A program made the position numbers and the translations under genes. Positions 47,466 through 60,417 of a stretch of 64,000 nucleotides of DNA are shown here, one piece after another (the first letter of the stretch is position 1; each line of letters starts with the position of its first letter). Source of the DNA: Phascolomyces articulosus (Eukaryota; Mucoromycota; Mucoromycetes; Mucorales; Lichtheimiaceae); the NCBI GenBank assembly GCA_025677815.1, contig JAIXMP010000015.1, positions 992,001 to 1,056,000 on the forward strand. Reading direction: 5' to 3'. Below the pieces are notes generated by a model that saw only the letters and a list, made by a program, of their open reading frames with translations, was not told the DNA's origin and made no database searches.

Positions 47466-48771
47466 CCTTTTGTCTTAAATATGTTTGATTCAGTTAGTTT
47501 TCAAAGACCAAATTTGTTCAAGACAAAAAAAAATACGAACATGTTGGACTCACATTAATTATTTGAAAAAGTAATACACAACAACACAGTTTATGAATCA
47601 GAAACAAGAACTAAAAGAATTAATAAAAAAAAAGAGAGTAAAAAAAATGGCATTCAAATCATCACGATATACGATATTATTATTATTATTACTATAATTA
47701 TTAGGTAAAGATATAACAAACGACTGTAATATTTTTTTTGTTAGTTACTCTAGGTAGTTCAAATGTTTGTTTATCTATGGGTCCCCCCCTCGCTCAATTT
47801 TCTATATATCAAGCCGCGCGGTTTTATATGTTTTTTTTCTCTTTATCTATAGAGATTGCGATGGAAGAATAGGGTGAAGGAGAGGAGATAGGGTGATAGC
47901 AAGAATCCTTATAAAAAAACCCATTTCTTTTTGCTACATATATAACATAGTGATAGATTGGGCTAACCCCATAGGCTTATTCACTTTATATATTGCTAAC
48001 TCCATCCCACACAATGGGGTTTAAATCCAGAGAGGGAGATTTTTTTGTATATAAACAAAAAGAAATTCGGTGGCAAAAAGAGTGCGGATTGTTTGTATAT
48101 TCGCTGTATAATATAACATAATGATGGTCATGAACACATTGTGATTCCATTGGGTTTTTTAATATAAATGCTTTTTTTAAAAAAAAAGTCTAAATTCTAG
48201 ATAAATGCGCTTCCAAAATACACATCAAAGGAAAAATAAAAAACCCATTTGGAAAAATATGAGTAATAGATTATTCAATAGGGTAATTCATATTACATTA
48301 ATTAATAATAATAAAAATAATAAATATTAAACGCGGTGAGATTATAATAATAATAATAATAATAATATAAAAATATATAATTCAGATATATATAATAAAA
48401 ATAGTAATGTTGATTTTTTTTACGTTATAAATATTTTTCATTTTTTTTCTTTTGGTGATATATATAGTGATGTAATGTGTGTGTGTGAAAGTGTGTGAAT
48501 TGTTGTGTTTGTGCATATATAATTGTATACTTAAAGTACATGTTATTTTTATTCTACCTTTGTTGGAGAGTCTGCTGTTTGTTTTATAAATGTGTGAAAA
48601 AAGTGAGTGAGTGAGTATGTTATGGATGAAGGGGGAGGGACAAAAAACAAAAAAGGGTGAGAAAAAAAACAAAATAGCCGGACAGTTTCTTTTGCGGGAT
48701 GTAATGCTTTTTTTTCGTTGTCGCTTGTGAATAAGAATTACATATATCAACCCAAATCATAATACTAAACA
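47466..48771. other. Upstream region of the Medusa-like gene
   Basis: 1.3 kb without a supported coding frame: the leader of the Medusa-like gene, AT-rich sequence, GT-repeat strings near 48475-48520 and ATT/AAT trinucleotides near 48345-48365. It also contains the 3'UTR of the HSF-domain gene, whose stop is at 48772. A long promoter is common for developmental regulators, but no specific site can be called. Confidence 0.4.
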
Positions 48772-49936
48772 CTATACACCACGATGATGGTACTTTGATA
48801 ACACAGGATGGCCAAAAGAAGCTGTCATATCTCCAGGTGTCGTATTTGGATTATTGGAAGCATCACCTGTCACTGCTGCAGCAGCTACTGCAGCAGCTGC
48901 TGCAATGGATGCAGCTGTACCAGCTCGTGTGGGTGGAGTGGATTGAAAATGTAATGAATTGGATGTATTTGTAGAAGATGGGTTCCCAGTCGGTGTAGTA
49001 GGAAACATGGGCATCCATTGTTGTTGTTGAGGATCAGTAGGTTTCATCATGGATCTCTGTTGTTGTGAATGCTGATGATGTTGCACTTGTGGATGATGTG
49101 GATGATGAGGTGATACAGTTGCTGCCGCAGCTGCAGCTGCAGCTGCCGTTGGATCCAATTTAAGCCCATATAAATTTTCATAGTTATTCCGCTCGCCATT
49201 ATTATTCGTATTATTGCTATTACTTGCACCAGTTCCGGGGGTTGTGACATTGGTAGGTCCACCTGTAACCACAGCAGCACCCATTTCAGTTTTTATCCGA
49301 ATATCAGTAGGTGCATTGGTAGGATTATTATTGGAAAAGAATTGGGTATATAAATCATTATGAGGTGATGATTGGTGATGGGTGGTAGTTGTTGGAAAAG
49401 GCGTTGTCATGATATACCCACTCATATCCGAGGATCTTTGTTGTTGTTGTTGTTGTTGTTGCTGTAAAGGATTGTGATTTGAACCATGACTCCTAATACT
49501 ATCGGCTGTTTCAATCAATTGAAGCCGTCGTTCTTGATCTTCAATCACTTTATAGAGTTTTTTTACTTGCATATCAAAAGATCGGCACAATTGAGTTAAT
49601 TGGGTCACTTGAGTACGTAAACCTTGATCTGTTGTTAATAACCGATGATCCAGCGGTCCATTATGTTGTTGTTGGGATAACCATTCCACCTGTTGCTGTG
49701 TTGATGGATGGGTAGCTGTGTTAGGTGTAGTTGATGTTGCTGTTGTAGCGGATACAACGACAGCTGCTTCAGAAACAGGTGTTGAATTATAAGCTTCCGT
49801 GGATTCAACCTCACCAGGAGGATTATAAGGAGAAGGTGTTTGTTGTTGTTGTGTTGATGCTTGTGATTGAGATGTTTGTTGTTGCTTTTGATCTTGAATT
49901 GAAATGGTTTGTGGGGCTGTGGTGGTGGTATTTGTG

Positions 49937-49969
<33 letters not shown>

Positions 49970-51741
49970 CCAGTCTGTTGTGTTTGTGGTGGTTGTGGAG
50001 CACCAGGTGTTCCTGTAATTGTCGTAGTAGTACCACCAGCAGCGGTGGCTGAAAGATCAGGTAATCCTTCATACATCAATTGAAATGATGTATTATCTTG
50101 TTGTGAATGATGATGATGATGATGGGGGTTATGTGGATGATGCTGTTGTTGTTGTTGTTGCTGTTGTTGATGATGATGATTATGTGAGTGATGATGGTGA
50201 TTATAATTATCTTGATGATGAGAATGATGTTGTTGATGAGGTGAAACAGAAGAAACAGAAGAAGAACGACGACGATCGTCAAGAATACTACAACTATTCA
50301 TTTCAGTATCAGAATCGTCGTCACCTGATCCAACGTTGACAATGGTAGCAGGATCTTCGTCAATTTTTACTCGTTTGGGTCTTGGATAACGAGCAGCTTT
50401 ACGACGAATTAAGTGAAATAAATCACGTCGACCAGGTCGAAAATAAGGATGGTGCCAACGACACGATTCTTTATCTTTGGTATCTTTTGTTTTTCGAGCG
50501 TCTGTATCACGCTGAAATCCGTAAATCTAATGTGTATAGAAATTAAAATAAAATTTCCAATTCATTATCATGGCAACAACATTTATAAAAAAAAAAGGGG
50601 TTCTTGTGTAGCTTCGGTAATGAACGGGTTGAGTAAAATATAAAGATAGAGATAGATTCACTTACATTGAGTTGACGTACAAACGAAGCAAATTTACAAT
50701 GCTTGAATAATCTTGGTAAAACGACTTCAGTGAATTCTATTGAAATAAAATGGAATAAAGAAGATCCCTTTTTTAATACTAGATCAAGTAAAATATAAAC
50801 CCTTCAAAATAAAGAGGATCCCAAAAAGTATAATAGAGAAAAAAGGGGGCCAACGGAAAAAAAGAGAGAACGGTTATAAAAGACCTCAAAGGAAGAAGAA
50901 GAGGAGAGAGGATGAGTTTAAGAAATCGAAAAATAAAAAGTATAATGCGATTTGAACGAAAAGAAGTTGGGAAGAAGCAATTGCATTTGGGGGGAGAAAG
51001 GAAGGGAGATAAGAAAAGGAGGGTTTTGGGGGAATAAGTTAAAGTAAGTTTGTCAAAAAAGTTAGAAGATCGGTATTGGGGGAGTATTGAAAATCATAAA
51101 AAACTAAGGGGAATAATATTGTAGGAAGGAGGGGGGGTTATAGAGTGGGGGGTTATCATCGTAAAATGTATATGTTTATATGTATGTAATGTAATATGTG
51201 TGTGTATAAGATTGTTATTAAGAAAAATATGTAAAATAGCCTCTTTTTTACTTGATATATATCATAATACAATAATAAACAGTGAAATGATAACCTACTA
51301 GGAATACATTCAATAATAAACATATCTTTGCCATCATGTTTACACCAACGTGCGTATTTTTGACCATCATCAGGGGCTTGTAAACTCCTATGAAAAGCAT
51401 GGTTTTAAAGACAAGTTTTTTTTTTTTTTTGCGTAAGTAATAATTATAATTCAAGTTAATTATACTAATAATCATATCAGAAGGAAGGGGGAGAGGATCC
51501 CAATAGTGAAAGAAGGAACGAACTGAACATACTGATATAATTTTGACACGAAACCTGCAATGCCACGTTCAGAATGGTTGACTTCGACATTATCCAATTC
51601 ACCACTTCGTAATGGATCATTATGAAGTAAAAGAGGTGTTTGGCCATGCCAATAATCGTGCATCATAGTAGGGTGTGGATGTGGTGGAACGATGGTAGTT
51701 GTATTTCTTGTCAAGCGCGTAAGTGCAGCGGTATTATGATC

Positions 51742-51776
<35 letters not shown>

Positions 51777-52044
51777 GACTATTATTATTATTGTTGTTGT
51801 TGTTACTATTACTATTACTACCGACTATTGTGTTATTATTATTATTATTATTATTGACATTGGGATCATAAGTTTCCGAAGAAGGGTGTTGTTGTAAAGA
51901 AACGTGATGACTGGCATGTAAGGATGACGATGGTAATGGAGAAACTGAAGTTTGCATATTTGTGGTAGTAAATGCCAAGGGGTCCAAATCAGTAGGTTGT
52001 GGTGAGTGAGTGTCGACCGACGAAGAAGAAGAAAAAGCATTCAT
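48772..52044 (-). CDS. HSF-type DNA-binding domain transcription factor
   Basis: Four exons: 52044-51533, 51387-51299, 50736-50666 and 50526-48772, 808 aa, phases consistent. An in-frame GTG lies upstream; ATG 52044 (MNAFSSSS) is the first ATG. After a 160-residue Asn/Ser/His-rich leader comes a winged-helix HSF domain (about 163-275) spread over all four exons: FVSKLYQSLQAPDDGQKYAR, MFIIECIP, VLPRLFKHCKFASFVRQLN, IYGFQRDTD and CRWHHPYFRPGRRDLFHLI. A basic stretch ARYPRPKRVK follows. A heptad region, QVTQLTQLCRSFDMQVKKLY to RRLQLIET, fits an HSF oligomerisation coiled coil. The rest is long Gln/His/Thr/Ala low complexity. It resembles the Hsf1/Skn7/Sfl1 superfamily, but which subtype cannot be decided. 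It probably binds GAA-type or related elements in stress or developmental control. Confidence 0.9.
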
Positions 52045-53410
52045 TGTTTTTTCTCTTTCGCTCTCTCTCACTTCTTTTGTTTTGATTTTTTTATAATAAT
52101 AATAATAATAATAATCTTATTATTATGAATCAAGTAATAGTTAGGGTTATTGTTTCGTTGTTGTTGTATATTTGTTTAGTATAGGGTAGATAATGCCCTT
52201 TTTTTTGTGGTGGTAGTAAGAATTGATTTTCGGAAAAAGTAAAAAGCTGGAACCGGTATAATATATCACACAAAAAAATAAGTAAAGAATATTAATCAAT
52301 AAGTAAAATAGTAACAGTTGTAATAATATAGTAATAAGAAAAAGAAAAAAAAAGGTTATGAAAAAAAGAGAAAACACGAGGAAGGGGAAGAAGAAGAAGA
52401 AGAAAAGAAAGAGAAAGAGAAAGAAAAAAGGTTGTTGAGTGAGAGAATCAGCATATTTCCAAATTGCTGATTGATTTCAATGGGGGATTTACACACACAC
52501 ACTGCTTAGTATTGTGTGTGTAAAGAACCGGTAAACTTCGGTTATTTTTTTTTTTTTTGCTTAGCCTTTTTTTTCTTTTCTTGGGCTTTAATAGAAATGC
52601 ATAACCTTCAAAAATAAAACCCTTTTTTTTTATAAATCCTCTCCACACACACTTTCTTATAGTCTTATTATTGCTTTTATATCAAAATGGATATTTACAT
52701 TCAGCGTTGTTTAGGTACGTGATGAAAAAAAAAAGGACGGAGGATTTAACTCAGGTCAAAAGTTGTACTACTGCAAATAACCATCATCATCCATCCATCA
52801 TCAAACGGCATATCAATCTAAAAACTTTTTCATAAGAATGACATGAAATAAGGAGTTAAAATAGAAAAGCTTAATTTATATATATAATGTATAATGTAGT
52901 ATAATTTGTGTGGGCTTTCTTGTGACTTTTTTATTACTTACCACTACCACTTAATCGATGTGTGAAATCATAAAAATGTATGGTTTCTTTGGCAGTTTAG
53001 AGTGCGGGTTCGTGCATTTGTGCTATGTGATTGTTTTTTTCTCTTATTTGTCCAAACTCCGGCCAAGTCCGAGCATTTGGAATATCCCATCCTCCATCCT
53101 TTGATCTTCTCATGTTATAAACATAATACTTGTCAAGCCTTTCCCCCATGAACCCTGCAGGTCTATTATTGTGTGTTTTAAACTTTGTTATTAAAATCTA
53201 TTATTACTTCCATATTAAAGTGGAACACGTTTTTAACTTTTATGTTTTAAACCATCTTTTCTGCGTTACCGCTCTTGTTGTTGCACATGCACACACACGA
53301 AAAGTGTATATCATAATCAATCAAAAATTGATATCTTGGGAAATGATAAGCTCATGTTAAGTACGACATGAATCATTCAATTTGTTGAAGGGATAATATT
53401 GTTTTCCCGT
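52045..53410. other. Upstream region of the HSF-domain gene and spacer
   Basis: The immediate upstream region has a (TAA)n tract and long purine runs (52370-52435). At 52687 an ATG in good context reads nine codons into a GTACGT donor, but no continuing exon could be found, so I do not call a gene. Elsewhere there is AT-rich sequence only. Confidence 0.35.
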
Positions 53411-53419
53411 TGATTGTGG

Positions 53420-53810
53420 TTCTATGCTCGTTGTTATAGTATATTTACCACTTCAATGCCATTTTGGATGCTATGGTTACTAGTTCCTATTGTCAATGGT
53501 TATCTGTTACTATATTTACCAATTGCCACGGATACCGGTTGTCAAACAGGGTTAATTTGTTGCTATGATTACTCGTTGTCATGCCATAGTTACCGGTTGT
53601 AGACAAGGTTCGTTTGTTCCTATTGTACTGATTGCCAAACCAGGTCATTCGTTGCCGTGGTAACCATCTGTTATCAGGGTGAAATAATTGTTATGGTTAC
53701 CGATTTCTACAGTTACTCGTTGCCATGGATTACCGAGTTATTATGGCCACTTTACTGCCGTAATTGTCCCGTTGCTAAGGCTACAATTGTTACTTTTAGG
53801 ACTATTAATG
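53420..53810. repeat. Degenerate tandem array built on GTTGCCATGGTTACC-like units
   Basis: About ten variants of GTTG(C/T)YATGGTTAC(C) and its partial complements recur over about 390 bp. Examples are at 53525-53536, 53590-53595, 53651-53664 (GTTGCC GT GGTAAC) and 53719-53734. A longer phrase around ACCGGTTGT recurs 58 bp apart (53534 and 53592). The half-sites and spacing fit the RFX X-box consensus GTNRCC-N(0-3)-RGYAAC. Whether it is a decayed satellite or a regulatory cluster is unknown. Confidence 0.5.
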
Positions 53811-54316
53811 AAATAGTCAATCTATTCTTTTCAAAGTTATGACTCAAGATATACTTGATCGCTATTATTCTCACCTCTCTATAATTGAATTCTTCTTCTA
53901 CTTCTCTCCCTTTCGTCTAAATCTATTTCTTTATATAAAAACACCAAGAAATTAAGATATATATATATATTATCATCCCATATTAGCATCATCATCAAAC
54001 TGTTTTTTTTCTTTTACATATAAAAAAAAACAATCCTTGTTTTCAAATTGTTTTTTTTTCGTACCACCATCCAATGGTCTGGGTAACAAACAACAAATAT
54101 CACATCTCGTTTTTTTAAAGTTATCAAAAAAAATATAGCCAATTTTTCTGGGATTAGTCTTACAATATACACTAAAAATGAGAATATGGAATAAAAAAAA
54201 AGAAAAATTTTAAACCATAAACAATTATCGTGTGCTTCTTCATCGGTGATAGTCAAGTTATATTAAGTTAATGGATGAATGTTTTTTTTATAAAAGAGGT
54301 ATTTTATTTCATAATC
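53811..54316. other. AT-rich spacer
   Basis: Homopolymers and AT-rich sequence; nothing coding, structural or repetitive that I can support. Confidence 0.35.
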
Positions 54317-54433
54317 ATGAAAAAATATCTTCTTTTAGTTAATGGTCGGGTCAAAAAAAACCATGATTTGAAAATCATAGTTACACCAGCGCACGGTACT
54401 GTAAACAATTTATTAGAGCATAAAAGTTTTTAA
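54317..54433 (+). CDS. Candidate 38-codon small ORF
   Basis: ATG 54317 to TAA 54431-54433 reads MKKYLLLVNGRVKKNHDLKI then VTPAHGTVNNLLEHKSF. Composition is protein-like and free of the homopolymer codons that dominate chance frames here, but it has no homologue I know and no promoter evidence. It could be a relic exon. Confidence 0.2.
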   Translation: MKKYLLLVNGRVKKNHDLKIIVTPAHGTVNNLLEHKSF

Positions 54434-55180
54434 CTTCTCTCTCCCCCCCTTTTTACTGTCTACCCTACACATCCATTGCTATTTCTCGCATAAACGGGAC
54501 ACGTTTCTATTATATCTAGTAACTCACTTTTGTACTTTTTTCCTTATTGACATAATATAAGGATTATTACATGAGAGTTTTGTGGATGGAAACAATTTGA
54601 AATTAGAATAACTGGGGAAAATATTTGACACTAATAATATATAAATCATTTCTTATCAAGTGGAAGGAAAAAATACAGGTGGGGGGAGCAAGTGGGATTG
54701 AAAAAGAAACTAATGCCTGAAAAATCTCCTAAAATTTGCTTTGCTTGAATACGTAGATGGAGAATATGCTAAAAAACAACCGCGTAAAGGGCATCCCTGC
54801 CACTTTCCCACCACACAAAAATGGTTTGTATTCGTTTGTTATTTTTTTTACGTATTACAAAAAATAACTTGTGAAAAAATGTGATCCATCCTGGTTGTCA
54901 ACAAGTGTTAAAAGTGCTATTGTTGCTATTCAATGATTGTGCCAAACACGTTAAGCCTGGCCCGTGCACTTTTAAACTTGATTGGCTCTTTTTTTTTCTT
55001 TTATCTGATAAAGAGTTACTAATAATAATTGAATATTATCAAGAAAGAAAGAAAAATACACAGGGCCATACCTCATCGTCAATAAAACCTTACAAGGATT
55101 GAACAATGATATATACAGTTTTTTGCATGGACATTCCAATTCCTTCATAAAAATAACCTTTACGTACCGGAAATATGATG
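54434..55180. other. Gene-poor spacer
   Basis: A plus-strand frame at about 54884-55102 has an ordered-looking start (HPGCQQVLKVLLLLFNDCAK) but no initiator context or splice support. The rest is AT-rich. Confidence 0.3.
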
Positions 55181-55181
55181 G

Positions 55182-55400
55182 TTTCTTTTAAAACACGAAA
55201 CTGTCTATGAAGAACTACGCATTCAGGCTAATCGCGATTCGCGCGAGACGTGTATACATATAATTATACCTTTTCCCTATCGTTCTCTAAAACAAGGAAT
55301 TATAGATCTTATCGTCACAATACCTATTTATTACAAGAAGGACTATAAAAAATTATGCTATTTTATGGCTTACTCGTCATTAGAAATGATACACTTATAA
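55182..55400 (+). pseudogene. Open coding-like segment without a start
   Basis: A 70-codon frame reading ETVYEELRIQANRDSRETCI, then IIPFPYRSLKQGIIDLIVTI, ends at a stop near 55400. No ATG precedes it after the stop at about 55177, and no acceptor is obvious. The sequence is normal protein-like and less AT-biased than its surroundings. It is probably an exon or element fragment of an unrecognised family. Confidence 0.3.
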
Positions 55401-56839
55401 GCACAGACATTTTGGTTTTCTTAGCGAGGTCTTTATACTTTAAGCTTGTCATCACCAGAGCACTCACAAGTCGGTGTTGTTGGTGGCACAATAAATGATC
55501 AACACAAAAAAAAAGGTTGACAAATTTATGGCACGGCATATACTTTGTTGTCGTTACGATATTATAAAATTCATAATAGGATATTTAAAAATAGTTGACA
55601 TGGATTATTAGTAATTGAACTAAACGCATAAGAAATAAAAATAACCCTTATTTTTCTTACTAACCTACACGTACGTATTTTTCGGTGCTTATTACTAGGG
55701 AAAAAAATATGCCATTTGTTTTTTCTCATCTTAACGCTGTTTATTCGATTTTTCCACAGTAGATAACATACGACCCTGAGAAGAAGGAGGAGGAGGAGGA
55801 TGAAGGGAATGGAATCAAGTAACCCATTTTAGTTTATTTCCGACGATCATTATTTATCGACCAAGATGCATAAATTCATTTAGTTTTACATACATGCAAA
55901 ATAGTATGATTGGAGGTGGTAGTGGTGTAATATTAGTCCTTGTAAAAATTCTAGCTACTTGAAGAAAAGGGAGCAGTGTTTACGTTTCTATTTAAAGTGT
56001 GAGAAAAGAGTTGGATTTTTAAGTTTTTTAAGGAAGAATTTAGAATAATGGAACAAATCATTACCCACTTTAGACCTCCCTTTTGTCTGTTTAATACGTT
56101 GTTTACATTATTAGTAAATCATATTTTATGCAGTACATACATGGATTTGAATTGATCATCAGTCTATCATAAGGATATCATGTTTTTCATTTATGCCCGA
56201 AAGATGATAGTCTCTCCTGCTTCTATAAATTACAAAACGAGAAAAATATTACTATAATAACCTGCATCATGCTGTAATAGCTAATAATGGATGTTTTTTT
56301 TCATACATATAGGATGACGCATTTAAATTCTTGTGGTGTTAATAATAATGATTTCCATTTATAGTATACATTTATTCTATAGAATTTGAGCTTAAGTAAA
56401 AAAAGGTTTGCGTAGAATATTCTTCCCATCCAAATAATATATAGTTTAAAGAAAACTATAACATTATGTTTAATGTTAGTTTAGATAAATGATAAAATGT
56501 CACATCATATATCATCACCAACAGATCATCAAAAAAAAAATTTACGGTTTGACGATGCCCTATGAATGTAAAGTAAAACCTTATACCCCACAATAACAAC
56601 AAACAACAACAACAACAACAACAACAACAGTCTTTTTTTAACAACAACGACGATGGAGAATGGTGAGACACCTTTTTTGGGGGGTTATTATTTGGCTAAA
56701 TATAGACGGTAAGCTTTAAAAAATAGCTATATGATACACAGAAGTTGATGAAAGGAGCGACAAGTGCGACAGCTTGTAAAGTATGATCTTGTGGATCCAC
56801 AACTTTGGGTTTGGAGAATGCTGTGTTCTATTTACATAA
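55401..56839. other. Gene-poor AT-rich region
   Basis: A (CAA)n/(CAACAA) run lies at about 56597-56630 and homopolymers are common. No supported gene, tRNA or transposon. Confidence 0.4.
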
Positions 56840-57019
56840 TACAGTCAAAACCCCGTTTTTTCAGGACCAAAATATTCGAATTTGAGTTGTTGTAAAAAAT
56901 TATGGCAGTTTCAATAATTGACAGTTCTCAGTAATTTATTGTAAAAATAGGTGAGGTATTATCACAATCACTTTCAAGGTTGTAAAAAAAAAAGAAAAAA
57001 AAACTGGGGATTGACTGTA
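56840..57019. mobile_element. pogo/Tc1-mariner-like MITE, about 180 bp
   Basis: The left end reads TACAGTCAAAACCCCGTTTT and the right end, in reverse complement, TACAGTCAATCCCCAGTTTT. This is a terminal inverted repeat of about 20 bp with few mismatches. Both ends are flanked by or include TA, the target-site duplication of Tc1/mariner/pogo elements. The interior is AT-rich with no frame, so this is a non-autonomous miniature element that would have been moved by a transposase encoded elsewhere. Confidence 0.7.
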
Positions 57020-60000
57020 CCATTGTTCATGATGGTTGCTAACATGAAGTTATATATCAAAGTTGGTCATTCCAAATAAAGTAGAATATGCACATTTGAT
57101 TTAATAAAAAAAAAAAAAAAGAATAGTATTCATCCATAGAAGTGTAGTACTTACTTTAGTACTTTTACTGTGATAGATATTAACAAGGTCGTTATTGTTA
57201 TTGTGTGTAGATAAAACCAAGAGTCGAATAAAAAATATGAATATTTCATCTTAATATTATATTCATATAATAACAATTTCTTTTACATAGGGTGAGAGAT
57301 CCTATAGTGTCTGCCAATTGATTGTATAATAAGAAATGAATGAATTGTATGTGGGAAAGGGGTGGAAGAGCAGTAAACATTTTTTTAAGTAATAACAGAA
57401 ATAAACATGTATTACCCCTACCCCACTTATTAGCAACCACAAAAGTTAAGGTAACAAAGAACATTCCAACAGTATGCAGTAAATAATACAATATGTTTTT
57501 CATTATCAATTATTAATGTATAATAATGATGATGGTTATCCTTCTTTGATCTATGGAATGTTGATGTAGTATAGCATATGGAAATGATGTACCAGAATTT
57601 ACAAAAGAGAGTTCTTTTATTATTGGTTCGATCTGTTGCATCGATTATCAAACACTCAAATCATATTCTTCGATCTGTCCCCCCCAAAAAAAATAATAAT
57701 AAAATTAACAAATAGAGTATTGGAACAAAAAAGAATTATTCAAATGCATATGTTATTTTTATGAAAGATGCAGACAAAAGAAGAATATACTATAAAACCT
57801 AAAATTGAGGGTTGTTACCACAGGGAGAGATGTAATATTATTATTATACGTGATATAAATATAGATTATACAAACTTTGATTCTTTTATTATTACGTATC
57901 GTTCATTGGTTATATGTACAATTGAAGAAAGCCTGTTTGAGTGAAATATAGAACAATATCTAAAGTACTATGAGATTATGGACGGTTAAGGGTTGTTTGT
58001 ATCTAATATTTAGTAAACAACGCTTATTACTAATGAAGAATGTATACATGTCTTCTGTTTTTTGTATCTTTAAGAAAAATGAGTTATGAATTACAGTTGC
58101 ATTCTAAAGGTGTAATTATAAGGGAGCAGCGTTATTATTAAGATATTATTATAGTTATGCACATTGACATCATCGGCCATGAACTAAAAAATTAGACAAA
58201 GTAATTATAATTTTACTTGAGTGTTGTTTTAATAGTATATTCTATATGGAAATAGGAGCTGACGATGAAAAAAAACGTTCATTTTTATACATCTTGTTGA
58301 ATGACCTACCCTTTGTTTGCCTTGTAACAATATATACAGGCGTGACATATCGGGCACTAAAAGGAGTCCAGTCATTGATGAAGACGTAGTATATATTATA
58401 AAACAATAAGTATACGTAATAATCGTAGTAGTAAAACATGGAAAACATATATCATATTTTCTTTTCCTGGTTTCTTTTTTCTTTCTTTCTTTCCCCCATC
58501 CTCCCTCCTCTATCTAACCATTTAATCGTAATTTCCAAGTAAAAATTTTTTCGGTAATGTTTTCTAGATAATACTGTTGAACAGAGCTGTGTTGATAGCT
58601 ATAAATCATATTAACTATCACCCTATTATTTGTGTATATAGTGAAAAGATTGATGTAGGCAGAGAATTCGTAGATAATGATCCTTAGAAACAGTATTTGT
58701 TATGAGGTAAGAATTCATTGTTTTTACGTATATAATTTTTTCTTATTTAGAATTCACGACGCACCTTCTAACTGCCATTGTCCATGGATGAACTACATAT
58801 TATTACTCATAATATAATATTTATTGGACAGATGTAGTACTGTGGCAAGTATCCCATGTCGTTTCGGGGAGGGGTTAGTTTTCCCTGTATAACTATTAAC
58901 AAGATAAAAACATTTCTCTCTCAGTTTTTATAACAAAACAGTAAAGAGATTTTTTGCTGTTAGATTTATAAATAAACAAGTAAGTCATTATCTGATATAC
59001 TTTATAATCACCTCGACTATTTTCCTTTGATAAAGGGAAAGATAATAAATAAAAGAATATTTTCTATTATAATTACTTCTACGTAATATAGTATCCAGTC
59101 AAATTCTTGCTAATAGCATGGGCATTTTATATTATAATAGTTTATTCAATCCATCAATATTGTCACATTAGATATTTTTTTACATTGTCATTAATATAGA
59201 AATAGATGAAAATGTATATTCAATGTATGCTTTTTGTATTATAATAGTTGCCGTCCATTAAATTTCATTGAAAATAAAGATATGATTACCACTGTTGATA
59301 TATAATAACTAGGGTAAATGTTTTGAATAATAATATATTATATAAACGTATAATATCTTTATTGTTTATTCTGGACTGAAATGCTTGCTGTTTTGTTATT
59401 GCCGACCAATAATGTGTGTTTCTGTAACACGTAACAAATTTAAAAATATCTAAAATTATAACCTTTGATATAGGACACTCCATTACTCTAAAATAGATAT
59501 ATACAGGACTATATGAAACAGTATGTAAATATCAATTATGATACCTATATAAAAATATATAGGTACTACTGATTGAAAAGCATTCAACAAGATATTTAAA
59601 AATCATTGGCTTGTGTTGCAGATTTTTAATACATTTCTCGAATATTATTTTCCCAAGATACCAAACCGAATGATATTGTAATAAAATCGTGTTCTTCACC
59701 ATTATCCTTTTTTTTGCCCCTATGATGCAGAATGACACGATGTGACTTTTTGACAAAAAAAAAGCATTGTTTTTATACTGTATAAAAGCGAAGATTACAC
59801 AGGATAATCGAAAAAGATGTTATAGAAATTCTAACAAGAAAAATCACCCCTATTATAACCCTATTATGAAACAACGAAACGATAAAGATGACGACCTTAC
59901 ATTGCTACTACTGCAATGCGAATCAGTTACAAAATAAGAATAATGATAGATGTAAACTTCAATATATTCCAGAATAATATTAATAAATTCTATGAAGTAT

Positions 60001-60417
60001 AAATACAAATAATAGTGCAGTTTGTTTAAAACTGACAGTGCCTGATGTCACACCCCAGAAGAATCAGTATAAACCCTAATAAATAAGTAGCCATGAACTA
60101 TTGCCACGGCAGTGGATATATTTTATTAGAGTATCAGAATACAATATAGCATTACTGTTTGGAATTTTAATTAAGAAACTGTTCTTACCTACGTTCATAC
60201 AAAACAGGAAAAAATAGTTTTGTTATCATATTTTCGGTATTCAAAGGCTATCATATATGATATTAGAGGGGTCCTTCTCTTAAGTCTCTTTGAGCCACAT
60301 TAATTCATGATTGCACAGTTTAGCATGATTGTCTATATAAATCTTCAAAGCCCAGTATTTCGCTTTTCTTCTCACTAACCCTTTCTTTATTTTCAAGTAA
60401 CTTTTTTCTTGATAAAA
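57020..60417. other. 3.4-kb gene-poor AT-rich region
   Basis: All frames were read; only short spurious frames, (CTTT)n at about 58473-58492 and poly-A/T are seen. No tRNA, splice-linked exons or repeat pair could be supported. Confidence 0.4.

Noticed and set aside
50085..50339. Asp/Val-rich plus-strand frame opposite the HSF gene
   Set aside because: Antisense of poly-His/Gln codons in the HSF-domain protein.
52687..52713. A nine-codon exon with a GTACGT donor
   Set aside because: Good context and donor, but no following exon keeps an open frame beyond a few codons.
54881..55102. A 73-codon plus frame starting HPGCQQVLKV
   Set aside because: No ATG in context (GTG start), no splice partners, and the latter half is homopolymer-derived; left as spacer.
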